DNA from: JANOYY01 sp043720395
GTDB taxonomy: Bacteria > Actinomycetota > Acidimicrobiia > Acidimicrobiales > JANYDT01
Assembly: GCA_043720395.1 (NCBI GenBank)
Contig: JAYSSR010000049.1
Span: forward strand, 34,289-98,288
Direction: 5' to 3'
Length of the DNA stretch: 64,000 nucleotides
Translations under genes and position numbers: made by a program
Part shown: positions 51,297-60,106 of the stretch, piece by piece
How positions within the stretch are numbered: the first letter of the stretch is position 1
Layout of the letters: every line of letters starts with the position of its first letter
Notes under the pieces: generated by a model
Database searches by the model: none
What the model was told of the DNA's origin: nothing
The model's input: only the letters and a program-made list of their open reading frames with translations

Positions 51297-52463
51297 GTGT
51301 ACTTCCTCCCGCGTGTGCAGGCATCGCGCCGCCGGGTCCTCACCCGCCTCATTGTCCCAATTCTCACGGCCGTGACCGTGACCGTGTCGGTTGCGTGTGG
51401 AGTCGCGTCCGCGCAAACGTCGGGCACCGGCCTAGCTCCGGCACCCACCGTTCCACCGCGGATCACGCCGACCACACTGCGTCCGACGCCGCGCGCCGCA
51501 TCGGTCACGAAGAAGCCAGTCGCCAAAACCAAGACGACCCGCAAGCGCTCGAAGGCCAACGGGTTCGGTTCAGGTTCACGCGGCGACGCCGTCGTTGCGT
51601 TGCAAACCCGCCTCGCCGAGCTGAAGTACGACATCACCGAGACCGAGGGCAAATTCGGCGGACAGACGTACCACGCGGTCATGGCGTTCCAGAAGGTGAA
51701 CGGACTCGACCGCAGCGGGCGGGCCACCCTTGCGACCCTGGCCGCGCTGGAAACAGCCACCGACCCGATTCCGCTCCTCCCCGCTGGCGGGGCAGACCGG
51801 ATCGAAATTGATATCAAGGGCCAATACCTCGCGATCTACAAGGAGGGCGCGCTGTTCAAGCTCCTGTCGATCTCGTCGGGCACCGGCAAACCGTTCTGCG
51901 CCCTCGACCCCGAAACCGGCAAGCAGGCCTGCGACGTCGCAACCACTCCAGGCGGGTCGTTTCGTGTGCAGAATCGGATTGTTGGCTTCCGTGAGTCTCG
52001 GCTCGGACTGCTCTACAACCCGATGTATTTCAACGGTGGCATCGCCATTCATGGGTCGGCATCGGTCCCCGCTGGGCCGGCCTCGCACGGCTGTGTCCGG
52101 GTGACCATGGCCTCCGCTGAATGGCTGCCCACCGAAATCACGGATGGCACGCCCGTGTACGTGTTCGACGGCACGAGGATCCCGACCCCGTTGAAGCCGA
52201 AGGCCGGCACGACGACCTCGACCGCGCCGGGCGAAACCACCCTGCCCGGCGCTACCACCATCGCACCAGCATCGACGGTCGCGACCACCTCGACGCTGCC
52301 CGGTGCTGCCCGCCTGCTCACCACCACGACGGTTGCCGGTGCGGCACCAACGTCGACCGTCGTTGTCGTGGTGGCCGCAACCACAACGTCGACGACCACC
52401 TCAACCACTACCGCGTCAACCATCCCGGCCACAACCACGACGACCAAGTTCCAGACCCCGTAA
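51297..52463 (+). CDS. L,D-transpeptidase with peptidoglycan-binding domain
   Basis: 388 residues, GTG start with AGGAG upstream. Signal segment VLTRLIVPILTAVTVTVSVA. PG-binding_1-like domain (GSRGDAVVALQTRLAELKYD ... VNGLDRSG). YkuD catalytic domain with H252 (HGSASVP) and SHGCVRV (C266 nucleophile). C-terminal 100 residues are Thr/Ser/Pro/Ala-rich, a low-complexity stalk. Makes 3-3 cross-links in peptidoglycan; exported to the cell wall. Confidence 0.93.
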   Translation: MYFLPRVQASRRRVLTRLIVPILTAVTVTVSVACGVASAQTSGTGLAPAPTVPPRITPTTLRPTPRAASVTKKPVAKTKTTRKRSKANGFGSGSRGDAVVALQTRLAELKYDITETEGKFGGQTYHAVMAFQKVNGLDRSGRATLATLAALETATDPIPLLPAGGADRIEIDIKGQYLAIYKEGALFKLLSISSGTGKPFCALDPETGKQACDVATTPGGSFRVQNRIVGFRESRLGLLYNPMYFNGGIAIHGSASVPAGPASHGCVRVTMASAEWLPTEITDGTPVYVFDGTRIPTPLKPKAGTTTSTAPGETTLPGATTIAPASTVATTSTLPGAARLLTTTTVAGAAPTSTVVVVVAATTTSTTTSTTTASTIPATTTTTKFQTP

Positions 52464-52563
52464 GACTCCGCGCACTCCGCTGGCAGATGTGCAGCGCGTA
52501 CGGACTGCCAATGGACTGCAGATCTGCCAACGGATTAGCCCACCACGTGCGGCGGGCCGATTA

Positions 52564-53361
52564 TCAGGCGAAGGGGTCCGCGAACGGGTCTCCGAGCGAG
52601 GGACGTTCGGCTGCCGGGGCCGCGTGCTTCGCGAGGTACGGCTCGTAGCCGGTCGTCTCCAGCTCTCGTGCAAGAGACGGTCCGCCCGTTGCCACGATCC
52701 GCCCATCGACAAACACGTGAACAACGTCGGCGGGCAGTTCCGCCAACAGGCGGTTGTAGTGCGTGATCACGATCACGCCGAGGCCATCTTCGTTCACCGC
52801 ATCGAGGACGCGGCGGCTTACGGCCCGGAGCGCGTCGACGTCGAGCCCGGAGTCGACCTCGTCGAGTATGGCGTACTTCGGACGGAGCACGCCCATCTGA
52901 ACCGTCTCGCTGCGCTTCTTCTCACCACCGGAAAGGTCGGTATTGAGCGACCGTTCCACGAGCCGAGCGTCGAACCCGATCCGCTCCGCCTCCGCGGCAA
53001 TCAACGGAGCAAGCGACGCGGCCGAATCGTCGCTGTCGAGCGCAGCGGCGAGCATATCGTCGAGCCCGACACCTGGTACCTCGGTTGGGTACTGCATGCC
53101 AAGAAAGAGACCGGCTCGGGCGCGCTGCCACGTAGGTAGCGCCAGTAGTTCAACACCGTTGAGCACGACCGATCCGCTGACGTCGGAGTAGCCCGGACGC
53201 CCCAGCAGAACATGGCTCAGCGTCGACTTCCCCGATCCGTTGGGGCCCATCACAGCGTGGATGCTCCCCGCGGGCACGACGAGGTCGACGCCCCTGAGGA
53301 TCTCGCGTCCGGGAATGGAGGCGTGCAGGCTGGCGATGCGCAGTTCGTTCACAGGGTTCAT
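52564..53361 (-). CDS. sufC: Fe-S assembly ATPase SufC
   Basis: 265 residues. Walker A GPNGSGKST, signature LSGGEKKRSETVQMGVLRP, Walker B YAILDEVDSGLDVDALRAVS (the SufC-specific form) and VITHYNRLL as H-loop. A cytosolic ABC ATPase of the SufBCD scaffold complex. Preceded by the Rieske-like ferredoxin gene with a four-base overlap. No sufS or sufU follows. Confidence 0.96.
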   Translation of the reverse strand: MNPVNELRIASLHASIPGREILRGVDLVVPAGSIHAVMGPNGSGKSTLSHVLLGRPGYSDVSGSVVLNGVELLALPTWQRARAGLFLGMQYPTEVPGVGLDDMLAAALDSDDSAASLAPLIAAEAERIGFDARLVERSLNTDLSGGEKKRSETVQMGVLRPKYAILDEVDSGLDVDALRAVSRRVLDAVNEDGLGVIVITHYNRLLAELPADVVHVFVDGRIVATGGPSLARELETTGYEPYLAKHAAPAAERPSLGDPFADPFA

Positions 53362-53684
53362 GAGAGGGTCACCATGACGTCGTCGCCGTCTCGTTCAATT
53401 TCGTAGACGGGCACGGAATGGGTGGCGGGAAACGATTGCGGCGCACCGGTCGTGAGACTGAAGGCACTGCCGTGCTTCGGGCATTCAAGCTCACACTCGT
53501 CGTCCCACACGGTCCCCTCCGACAGCGACACCTCCGCATGCGAGCAGACATCGCCGATTGCATAGAGGGCGTCCTCGATTCGGACGACCGCGATCGCGTG
53601 CTTCGCTCCAGCGGAATCGGTAGCGACGACGCGGGTAGCCGACGACGGCGCCAGGCTCTCGAAAGAAGCGACGCGAACCTTCAT
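53358..53684 (-). CDS. Rieske-type [2Fe-2S] ferredoxin of the suf cluster
   Basis: 108 residues from ATG 53684, overlapping SufD stop (ATGA). IGDVCSHAEVSLSEGTVWDD then CELECPKHGSAFSL gives the Rieske ligands Cys-x-His and Cys-x2-His. Small NirD-like ferredoxin commonly encoded between sufD and sufC in Actinobacteria; probably supplies electrons or sits at the assembly complex. The longer frame (to 53909) lies inside SufD and is spurious. Confidence 0.93.
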   Translation of the reverse strand: MKVRVASFESLAPSSATRVVATDSAGAKHAIAVVRIEDALYAIGDVCSHAEVSLSEGTVWDDECELECPKHGSAFSLTTGAPQSFPATHSVPVYEIERDGDDVMVTLS

Positions 53685-54808
53685 GACGCCGCCGCCATCG
53701 TGTGCGTGGGCAGCGTCCGACGATCGAACTTCTCGGTGATCGCGGCGTTGAGACGCGCTCGCAGCGCAGCATCGGGGACGCGTTCGAGCAGCTCGGCGAA
53801 GAACCCGAGGACAATGAGGCGAGTTGCGGCTTCCGACGGGACGCCTCGGCTCTCCAGGTAGTAGCGCTGCTCCTCGTCGATCGGTCCAATGGCCGACGCG
53901 TGGCTGCACTTCACGTCATTGTTCTCGATCTCAAGGTTAGGAACCGACTCGGCCGACGCCGTCGGCGACAGGATCAGGTTGCGATTCGTCTGGCTCGCCG
54001 AGGTTCCGCGAGCATCGACGCCAATCTTGATGAGTCCCGAGTACACCGAACGGGCGTGGTCCTCCACTGCTCCCTTGAACACAAGATCGCTCGTGGTGCG
54101 CGGGGCGATGTGATGCTGCACCGTGCGGAAGTCGAGGGTTTGGAACGCCTCGCCGAAGTACACCGCAAGCAGCTCGTTGTGGCCACCACGCCCGATGATC
54201 TCGGCGTCGCTTCGTACGCGTGCATACGAACCGCCCAGGGCAACGGCCATCATCGACAGCGACGCATCGCGTCGAGTGCGAGAGGCCTGCGACGCGATCT
54301 GGAACATCCGCGGGCCGAGTTCTTGCACCATGACGTAGCGGACGCGTGAGGCGGGCGCGAGATCCAGCTCGACGATCGGCAGGAAGAGACCGGTCACATC
54401 GTCGGATCGAACGTGGTGGATGACCGTGATTTCCGCGCCCTCACCGGCCTCAATCACGAGGCGGGCCACGGAGATCCGACCGTCAATGCCGGTGAGGTCG
54501 TGGACCACTTGCACCGGCTCGCCCACGATTTCGCTGCGTGCGGCGGAGATCACCGTCGGGATAGCAACCGCTTCGACCAGTGCGCAGAAGATATCGCGGT
54601 CAGCTGGGATCGCCGGCTCCGAACGTCGGATCGAAGACGTTGCGCGGGAGCACTGGACGTCGGCACTCGCTATCGATCCGAAGGCAGCGAAGTCGAGGTC
54701 ATCGATCCCCGAGTAACGCCAAATTTCGTCGGCCTCTGTCGGCATGACGGTGCTCGTGAGGCGCGAGCGCAAATCGGAAGGGATCGGAAGTTCTGACACG
54801 CGAGGCAA
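53681..54808 (-). CDS. sufD: Fe-S assembly scaffold protein SufD
   Basis: 375 residues, beta-helix SufB/SufD family. Conserved parts: MEIWRYSGIDDLDF-like N-terminus, VRSDDVTGLFLPIVELDLAP, VRYVMVQELGPRMFQIASQA, LEIENNDVKCSHASAIGPID, EEQRYYLESRGVPSEAATRL (RG[VI] motif) and FAELLERVPD. Partner of SufB and SufC. Divergent from the anchored Pro/Val-rich gene at 55014. Confidence 0.95.
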   Translation of the reverse strand: MPRVSELPIPSDLRSRLTSTVMPTEADEIWRYSGIDDLDFAAFGSIASADVQCSRATSSIRRSEPAIPADRDIFCALVEAVAIPTVISAARSEIVGEPVQVVHDLTGIDGRISVARLVIEAGEGAEITVIHHVRSDDVTGLFLPIVELDLAPASRVRYVMVQELGPRMFQIASQASRTRRDASLSMMAVALGGSYARVRSDAEIIGRGGHNELLAVYFGEAFQTLDFRTVQHHIAPRTTSDLVFKGAVEDHARSVYSGLIKIGVDARGTSASQTNRNLILSPTASAESVPNLEIENNDVKCSHASAIGPIDEEQRYYLESRGVPSEAATRLIVLGFFAELLERVPDAALRARLNAAITEKFDRRTLPTHTMAAAS

Positions 54809-55013
54809 GACCGGTCGAGAGAAGGGCGGACATTCAGCCTACCGGGCATCGTCAATGTGGCGTCACGGTTGCGGCTCCGGGCAATCCTCGGTGATGCGAC
54901 CCCAACACCGAAGGGGGATTCAGGGAATCGGTAAAGCCGACCCCTCGAAGGGCCGACATTGCAGGAAGCCCGAGATCGGCATCGCGTCGGTTGAGATGAA
55001 CGGGAGCCTGCCT

Positions 55014-56717
55014 GTGAATGACCAGAACGAAACCTCGACCCCACATTGGGTGGATTCTGTCGACGAAGCAACCGCAAACTGGCCAGAGGCGTTCCGCGCC
55101 AAGGCCGCTACGATGAGTTCGCTCGCCGATAGCCCGCTCTCGTTGCCGAGGCTGAGTCCCGAGGTTGCGGGTGGGTCTGCTGTTTCGAATGGAGAAATGA
55201 TCGATGTGGCTGCTAGCTCCGATGGTCTCCCAGATGCTTCCGACCAACGATCGAAGTTCCTGAGACGCAAACAGGGGATGACGGCGTTCGCCCCGACCCG
55301 TCCTTCCTTCGCGGGCTTCGAGGAGCTGACGGGTACGGCCTCACCGGTGCTCGCACGCACGGAGCCACGGGTCGTGGAGGTGCCGCGGCCGGAGGTCTTC
55401 TCGCCCGTCGGCGACCGCTTCGAACTACTCGCCGATTCGGTGGCCGCGATGAGCCCGTTCGGTCAGGCTGCGCCGGAGCTGAGCGTCCCGTCGTTCGAGG
55501 TCGGTGCCGTTGTCGAAGTGGCCGAGTTCTCTCCACCGGCCATCCCGGTGCCGTCGGTTTTCTCCGCTCCCGTGTCGCCTCCGGCGGTGGATGTGCCGAC
55601 GCTTCCTGCGGTCGCTTCACTGGCTGACGGGGAGTTCCCAGGCGTCGGTTTCCAATCTGACGCTGGCCTTCCAAGCTTCGCCGAGGGCGTCCGCGCTTCC
55701 CACCCGAGCGCAATTCCGAGCTGGGCCTCCCCCGGCGGATCGGTTTCGGCGGTCCCGTCGTTGGAAGTTCCCGACTTCGGGACGGTAGACGTCCCGTCGG
55801 TAGACGTCCCGACCTTCGACGTCCCGACCTTCGACGTCCCGGCCGAGTCCTCCCCGTCACTGGAAATTCCGGCGCTCGGACTCCCTGCAATGCACGTTCC
55901 CACCGCAGAAGCACCCGTTCTGCCCGCGTGGTCCACCTCTACCGCCGCCGACCCGACGCCCCAGCCCACCACCTGGTCACCCGTCGAAGTCAGCGCACAC
56001 ACGGACGTTTCGAGTTCTGAACCGGCGAACGCCGACCTCGGCGATCTGCGAGCCATGTTGAGCGGTGCTCCCGACCGATTTGACACCATCGCCCGTCCGG
56101 CCGATCCGGCGCAGTTCTCGGATGACGCTGCCCTGGCCCCGGAGCCGCGACCGAGCGAATGGACGGCGACAACAGCCTCCGCCGAGTCAGGTTGGCCAGC
56201 GACGGCCGCGGCGGCGGTCACCGCTCTCCCGACGTTCGACGCCGACCACCTTCCGTCGCAGTATCGACGTGAGGAGTCGTCGGTCCTCGCCGCCGATGGC
56301 AACGAACCCGTGCAGCCGCTTGCCGACGTTCCTACAAAGGGCTCGCGCTTTTCCCGGGTCTTTTCACGCGACGCCGCTGCGGTGGCGGGACCGACGCGGA
56401 CGCCGGCTGCCGAGGAACGTCAGACACGGGTCATGCGGACCCTCGCCGCTGGGTCTTTGGGTTTGGCGGCGCTACTCCTCGGATTCACCCTGCTGAACAA
56501 GCCCGGGAAGACGCCTGCTCCGGCCACCGTGCCGGTCACTGCTGTGACGGTCCCGGCTGTTGAGACCACCGTCCCTCCAGTCCCGACCGGCGCACCCGCT
56601 GACCCCGTGGCTACGGAGGCACCGGCGGACAGGTCGCCGATTGACCCGGCAGTCGTCGACCCGACCGAACCGGCCGACGACTTCTTCTCGTCCGGCGAGG
56701 ACCTCACCGTCAAGTAG
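55014..56717 (+). CDS. Predicted membrane-anchored Pro/Val/Ala-rich protein
   Basis: 567 residues from GTG 55014, which has GGGAG 7 bases upstream; ATG 54996 is possible but lacks such a site. The main part is low-complexity, with VDVPSVDVPTFDVPTFDVP tandem motifs (GTC GAC GTC CCG repeats at DNA level) and many Pro/Ala/Ser. One transmembrane segment near residue 490 (RTLAAGSLGLAALLLGFTLL) followed by a short Pro/Thr-rich C-terminal tail outside. It is encoded on the opposite strand between sufB and sufD. No enzyme motif; function unknown. Confidence 0.7.
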   Translation: MNDQNETSTPHWVDSVDEATANWPEAFRAKAATMSSLADSPLSLPRLSPEVAGGSAVSNGEMIDVAASSDGLPDASDQRSKFLRRKQGMTAFAPTRPSFAGFEELTGTASPVLARTEPRVVEVPRPEVFSPVGDRFELLADSVAAMSPFGQAAPELSVPSFEVGAVVEVAEFSPPAIPVPSVFSAPVSPPAVDVPTLPAVASLADGEFPGVGFQSDAGLPSFAEGVRASHPSAIPSWASPGGSVSAVPSLEVPDFGTVDVPSVDVPTFDVPTFDVPAESSPSLEIPALGLPAMHVPTAEAPVLPAWSTSTAADPTPQPTTWSPVEVSAHTDVSSSEPANADLGDLRAMLSGAPDRFDTIARPADPAQFSDDAALAPEPRPSEWTATTASAESGWPATAAAAVTALPTFDADHLPSQYRREESSVLAADGNEPVQPLADVPTKGSRFSRVFSRDAAAVAGPTRTPAAEERQTRVMRTLAAGSLGLAALLLGFTLLNKPGKTPAPATVPVTAVTVPAVETTVPPVPTGAPADPVATEAPADRSPIDPAVVDPTEPADDFFSSGEDLTVK

Positions 56718-56767
56718 TCCGCATTGGTCGGCCCTTGGTCCGCCCCTGCGGGCTTGGCGCGCGCACC

Positions 56768-56863
56768 GTTGTCGTGCCCAGCGCAACAATTCGACCGAGT
56801 CCTCGAGCGGCGCGGTGGACAACTCCGAAAAATTGTTGTGCCCATCGCAACAATTTGACCGAG
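56768..56863 (-). repeat. Two inverted-orientation R1 repeats (copies f, g)
   Basis: At 56768-56803 (GTTGTCGTGCCCAGCGCAAC core) and 56831-56863 (AATTGTTGTG/CGCAACAATT stem), opposite in orientation to copies a-e, each followed by GACCGAGTCCTC. Located between the convergent ends of the anchored protein and sufB, where they could terminate both transcripts. Confidence 0.9.
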
Positions 56864-56885
56864 TCCTCGGCCGACGAGCTGTCGG

Positions 56886-58295
56886 TCAGCCGACCGAGCC
56901 CTCCATCTGCAGTTCCACGAGACGGCTCCACTCGACCGCGAACTCCATGGGCAGCGTCCGAGTAACGGGCTCCATGAAGCCGTTCACGATCATCGCGGTC
57001 GCCTGCTCCTTGGAGAGGCCGCGGGACTGGAGGTAGAAGATCTGCTCGTCGCCGACCTTCGACACGGTGGCCTCGTGGCCAATGTGTGCGACCTCCACAC
57101 CGGCGTTGCGCTCGATATAGGGGTAGGTGTCCGAGCGGCTCTCGTCGTCGAGGATGAGGGCGTCACATTGGACGTGACTGCGGACGTTTTCGGCTCCTTC
57201 TTCGACCTTGACGAGGCCGCGATAGCTGGTGCGTCCGCCGTCTTTCGAGATCGACTTCGACACGACGGTGCTCGTGGTTTCGGGCGCGCAATGGACCATC
57301 TTTGCCCCGGTGTCCTGGTGCTGTCCAGCACCTGCGTAGGCGACGCTCAACACCTCGCCCGTGGCCTTCGGTCCCATGAGATAGATGGCCGGATACTTCA
57401 TGGTGAGACGCGAGCCGATGTTGCCGTCGATCCAACTGACCCGCGATTCCGCTTCGGCCCGGGCACGCTTGGTGACCAGATTGAAGACGTTGTTCGACCA
57501 GTTCTGGATCGTCGAATAGGTAATATGCGCGCCCGGCAGGGCGATGAGTTCTACAACGGCGGAGTGTAGTGAATCGCTGCTGTACACCGGCGCTGAACAC
57601 CCTTCGACGTAGTGCACTTTCGAGCCCACGTCCGCGATGATGAGCGTGCGCTCGAACTGACCCATGTTCTCTTTGTTGATGCGGAAATAAGCCTGTAGGG
57701 GCATGTCCACCTCGACACCCGGTGGCACGTAGATGAAACTGCCACCGGACCATACGGCGCTATTCAGTGCGCTGAACTTGTTGTCGGCGATCGGAATGAC
57801 ACTGGCGAAGTACTTCTTCACGATCTCTGGATGCTCGCGCAATGCCGTATCCATATCAGTGAAGATGATGCCTTTCGCCTCAAGATCTTCACGATTGCGA
57901 TGGAAAACCACTTCTGAATCATACTGGGCTGTAACGCCCGCGAGATACTTCTGTTCCGCCTCAGGAATGCCGAGCTTTTCATAGGTTTTACGGACGGCCG
58001 GTGGCAGGTCTTCCCACGCATTAACCTGCTTGTCGGTGGGCTTGACGTAGTAGTAAATGTCGTCAAAATAGATCTGACCCATGTCGCCGCCCCATGTGGG
58101 CATTGGCTTCTTGAGGAACACGTCGTAGGCGCGCAGACGAAACTTGCGCATCCAGTCCGGCTCGCCCTTCATCCACGACATCTCTTCGACGATCTCGCGG
58201 GTCAGCCCACGTTTCGGCGTGAACACGTAATCGTCGACGCCGTCGTGCCAGCCGAGCTTGTACTTGCCGAGATCGAGGTCTTCGATGGTGCTCAT
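56886..58295 (-). CDS. sufB: Fe-S assembly scaffold protein SufB
   Basis: 469 residues, full length. Conserved blocks: LTREIVEEMSWMKGEPDWM, WGGDMGQIYFDDIYYYVKPT, SGGSFIYVPPGVEVDMPLQA, ADVGSKVHYVEGCSAPVYSS, RVSWIDGNIGSRLTMKYPAI, DTYPYIERNAGVEVAHIGHE and SRGLSKEQATAMIVNGFMEP. The Cys in EGCSAP and HCAPE are characteristic. Separated from sufD by a gene in reverse orientation and more than 2 kb. Confidence 0.97.
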   Translation of the reverse strand: MSTIEDLDLGKYKLGWHDGVDDYVFTPKRGLTREIVEEMSWMKGEPDWMRKFRLRAYDVFLKKPMPTWGGDMGQIYFDDIYYYVKPTDKQVNAWEDLPPAVRKTYEKLGIPEAEQKYLAGVTAQYDSEVVFHRNREDLEAKGIIFTDMDTALREHPEIVKKYFASVIPIADNKFSALNSAVWSGGSFIYVPPGVEVDMPLQAYFRINKENMGQFERTLIIADVGSKVHYVEGCSAPVYSSDSLHSAVVELIALPGAHITYSTIQNWSNNVFNLVTKRARAEAESRVSWIDGNIGSRLTMKYPAIYLMGPKATGEVLSVAYAGAGQHQDTGAKMVHCAPETTSTVVSKSISKDGGRTSYRGLVKVEEGAENVRSHVQCDALILDDESRSDTYPYIERNAGVEVAHIGHEATVSKVGDEQIFYLQSRGLSKEQATAMIVNGFMEPVTRTLPMEFAVEWSRLVELQMEGSVG

Positions 58296-58375
58296 GGCGC
58301 TCCTGGCTTGCCCGTGCCCCGCCGGACGGCGGTGCGGGCTGGTCGGCGATCCCCGGGGGTGGGTTTCTCCTACGT

Positions 58376-58401
58376 AGATAGTAACAACCTCCCGGCGTCA
58401 A
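58376..58401 (-). promoter_or_regulatory. Possible sufB promoter
   Basis: On the minus strand, TTGACG at 58401-58396 is followed by an AT-rich TACTATCTA stretch at 58383-58375, about 80 bases upstream of the sufB start. Spacing is short of the ideal 17, so this is tentative. Confidence 0.28.
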
Positions 58402-58434
58402 TAGTCCAGGCACCTTCTCGGCCGTGAGATTGCC

Positions 58435-58512
58435 CTTCGCGGTACGTTGACGCGCTCGCGGTACGTTCGACGTACGTGGAACGTACCGCGAGCCGCGGAA
58501 CGTACCGCGAAG
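58435..58512 (+). repeat. 78-bp nested palindrome R3, copy 2
   Basis: Same length and design as 48559-48636 (outer CTTCGCGGTACGTT/AACGTACCGCGAAG), differing at about four positions near the centre and right arm. The two copies are in the same orientation and bracket the 9.8-kb block containing the beta-propeller, L,D-transpeptidase and suf genes. The rest of the 58296-58625 gap shows nothing else. Confidence 0.93.
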
Positions 58513-58625
58513 TGGATGTGTGTTGGCCGGTCTGTCGATCTCCGGGGGCGGTAGGGGCGCGTCAGGATCGGGCCGAGCACGCAGAGCGCGTGCGGTGATT
58601 GGATTCCTACGGCGAGACTGGCTGC

Positions 58626-59634
58626 ATGAGAACGCGCGTTGGTTGGGCCGCAGCGATTGTCTTGCGCCGCGCCAATCGTTCCGGTCCCGGTCTTGGTCCG
58701 CTACGAGCCGAAGAACGCGGCGGAAGCGGAGGTCATCGAGGCGATGAAGGTGCTCCTACCGATCCAGTATCAAGTCAGCCTCAACGTCGGGGTGACGTCC
58801 GAACTCGTTGCACTTGCTTACACGGGTGCTGCCTTCACGGATGTGCTTCGCGACAGCACGAAGTTCACGACTGACCATCAATTTTCGAGCCAGGCATCGT
58901 CGATCGGTTCGTTGTCCGAAAGGGTCCAGCATGTCGAGCGATGCGAGCACAGCGGAAGCATGTTTCGCCAACAATGCAAAGTCGTACGTTCGGCTGGAGG
59001 CAGCCAGGGCCGCCACATTGTTGGACGCGTCGACCGCAACGCGGCTTATGAGTTACTCGCTGGTGCGCGGCTCGGCCGGATGGCGGTTCAATGTCGTACA
59101 AGTACGGTCTGCGTCGCGAACTGCCCCAACGGCTCGGCGTTCTTCGTGCTCCCCGACCCCGACGACATGCCGGACCTCATCCCCTATTTCACGCCCACAC
59201 CCCGACTCTCACCAACCCTGGAGCACGCCCGTACCGGCACAATGGGCGGCTACCTCGTCGGCATCCCCATGTACATGGCCATCCAACCAGCAGAGTGGCA
59301 CGACCTCGTGGCAAGGGCAGAAGTCAACGGCCAATTCATCGAGGTCATCGCCCACCCGATCCGACTCGACTTCACCATCGGCGGCGAGCAGGTCTCCTGC
59401 AACGGGCCGGGCGAGATCGTGACTGGTGCAAACTGGCGAACCACCACGAGCACTTGTCGGCACCTGTTCACGGTCCGGGGCGACGCCACCCTCACCATGA
59501 CGATCGTCTATGCGCACACCTACACGTCGAATTTTGCGACCGTCCTCCCGGTCGGTGAAACAGGCCACTCACCGACCATCACGGAGACGCTCCCCGTCGT
59601 CGAATCCCAAGTCATCATCACCCACATCGACTGA
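58626..59634 (+). pseudogene. Probable decayed secreted actinobacterial protein
   Basis: The last 185 residues (frame ending 59634) include AFFVLPDPDDMPDLIP, GYLVGIPMYMAIQPAEWHDL, GQFIEVIAHPIRLDFTIGGE and VSCNGPGEI, matching a widespread actinobacterial secreted family (LVGLP-W-W..W.PV.AT...VSVTA.A.P). Upstream, plausible pieces lie in different frames: MRTRVGWAAAIVL (signal-like, from 58626), VRYEPKNAAEAEVIEAMKVL, and MSSDASTAEACFANNAKSYV. At least two frameshifts would be needed, hence pseudogene or assembly error. A shorter intact gene from ATG 59080 (184 residues) cannot be excluded. Confidence 0.45.
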
Positions 59635-59651
59635 ACCGCCAGACTTTGACC

Positions 59652-59924
59652 ATGACTGCATGGATAATCGTGTACGAACCAGGGAGCGAATCTCAGTCGC
59701 CTGTCGAGGTCTCACTGTTTCTCTCGTTGTCGGAGGCCCGCTCGTCGTTTGTTACCCAACTGAGCGAATTTGAGGGGGTTGTGGCAGGCATGACCCTGGA
59801 AGGCGCCCAGGAGGTTCTCCACGAAAACGGGATCGGTAACCTGCATCTTTTCGAATGCGACCCTGGCAAGCCCGGCAGGTGGATCGATACGACCGCGTCC
59901 GAATTTTGGCCGCCGCGAGGCTAG
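59652..59924 (+). CDS. Small hypothetical protein
   Basis: 90 residues from ATG 59652 (a TTG six bases upstream is also open). MTAWIIVYEPGSESQSPVEV, SLFLSLSEARSSFVTQLSEF, GAQEVLHENGIGNLHLFECD, ending WPPRG. Mixed alpha/beta, no membrane span or known motif. Codon use is like the neighbours. Not recognised. Confidence 0.5.
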   Translation: MTAWIIVYEPGSESQSPVEVSLFLSLSEARSSFVTQLSEFEGVVAGMTLEGAQEVLHENGIGNLHLFECDPGKPGRWIDTTASEFWPPRG

Positions 59925-60106
59925 TACCGGTGCGTGAGTCCGGCTGATTTTCGCAGCTGCACCAGCCGCTGTGCGTACATGCGGTCGTCGGCGTCCATGG
60001 CTAACAAGTACTTGCCGATTCGGCCCTCACGTTCGGGAGTCGTGTACCGACACCCAAACATCAGGTCGCCTGACCCACCGGAGCCGTACAGTTCACCGAT
60101 GGACAC
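59921..60106 (-). CDS. Possible small protein overlapping the divergent oxidoreductase start
   Basis: 61 residues from GTG 60106: VSIGELYGSGGSGDLMFGCR, YTTPEREGRIGKYLLAMDAD, DRMYAQRLVQLRKSAGLTHR. The sequence looks protein-like, but the start overlaps the first codons of the molybdopterin oxidoreductase on the opposite strand, and the frame's longer version is antisense to it. Low confidence. Confidence 0.3.
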   Translation of the reverse strand: MSIGELYGSGGSGDLMFGCRYTTPEREGRIGKYLLAMDADDRMYAQRLVQLRKSAGLTHRY

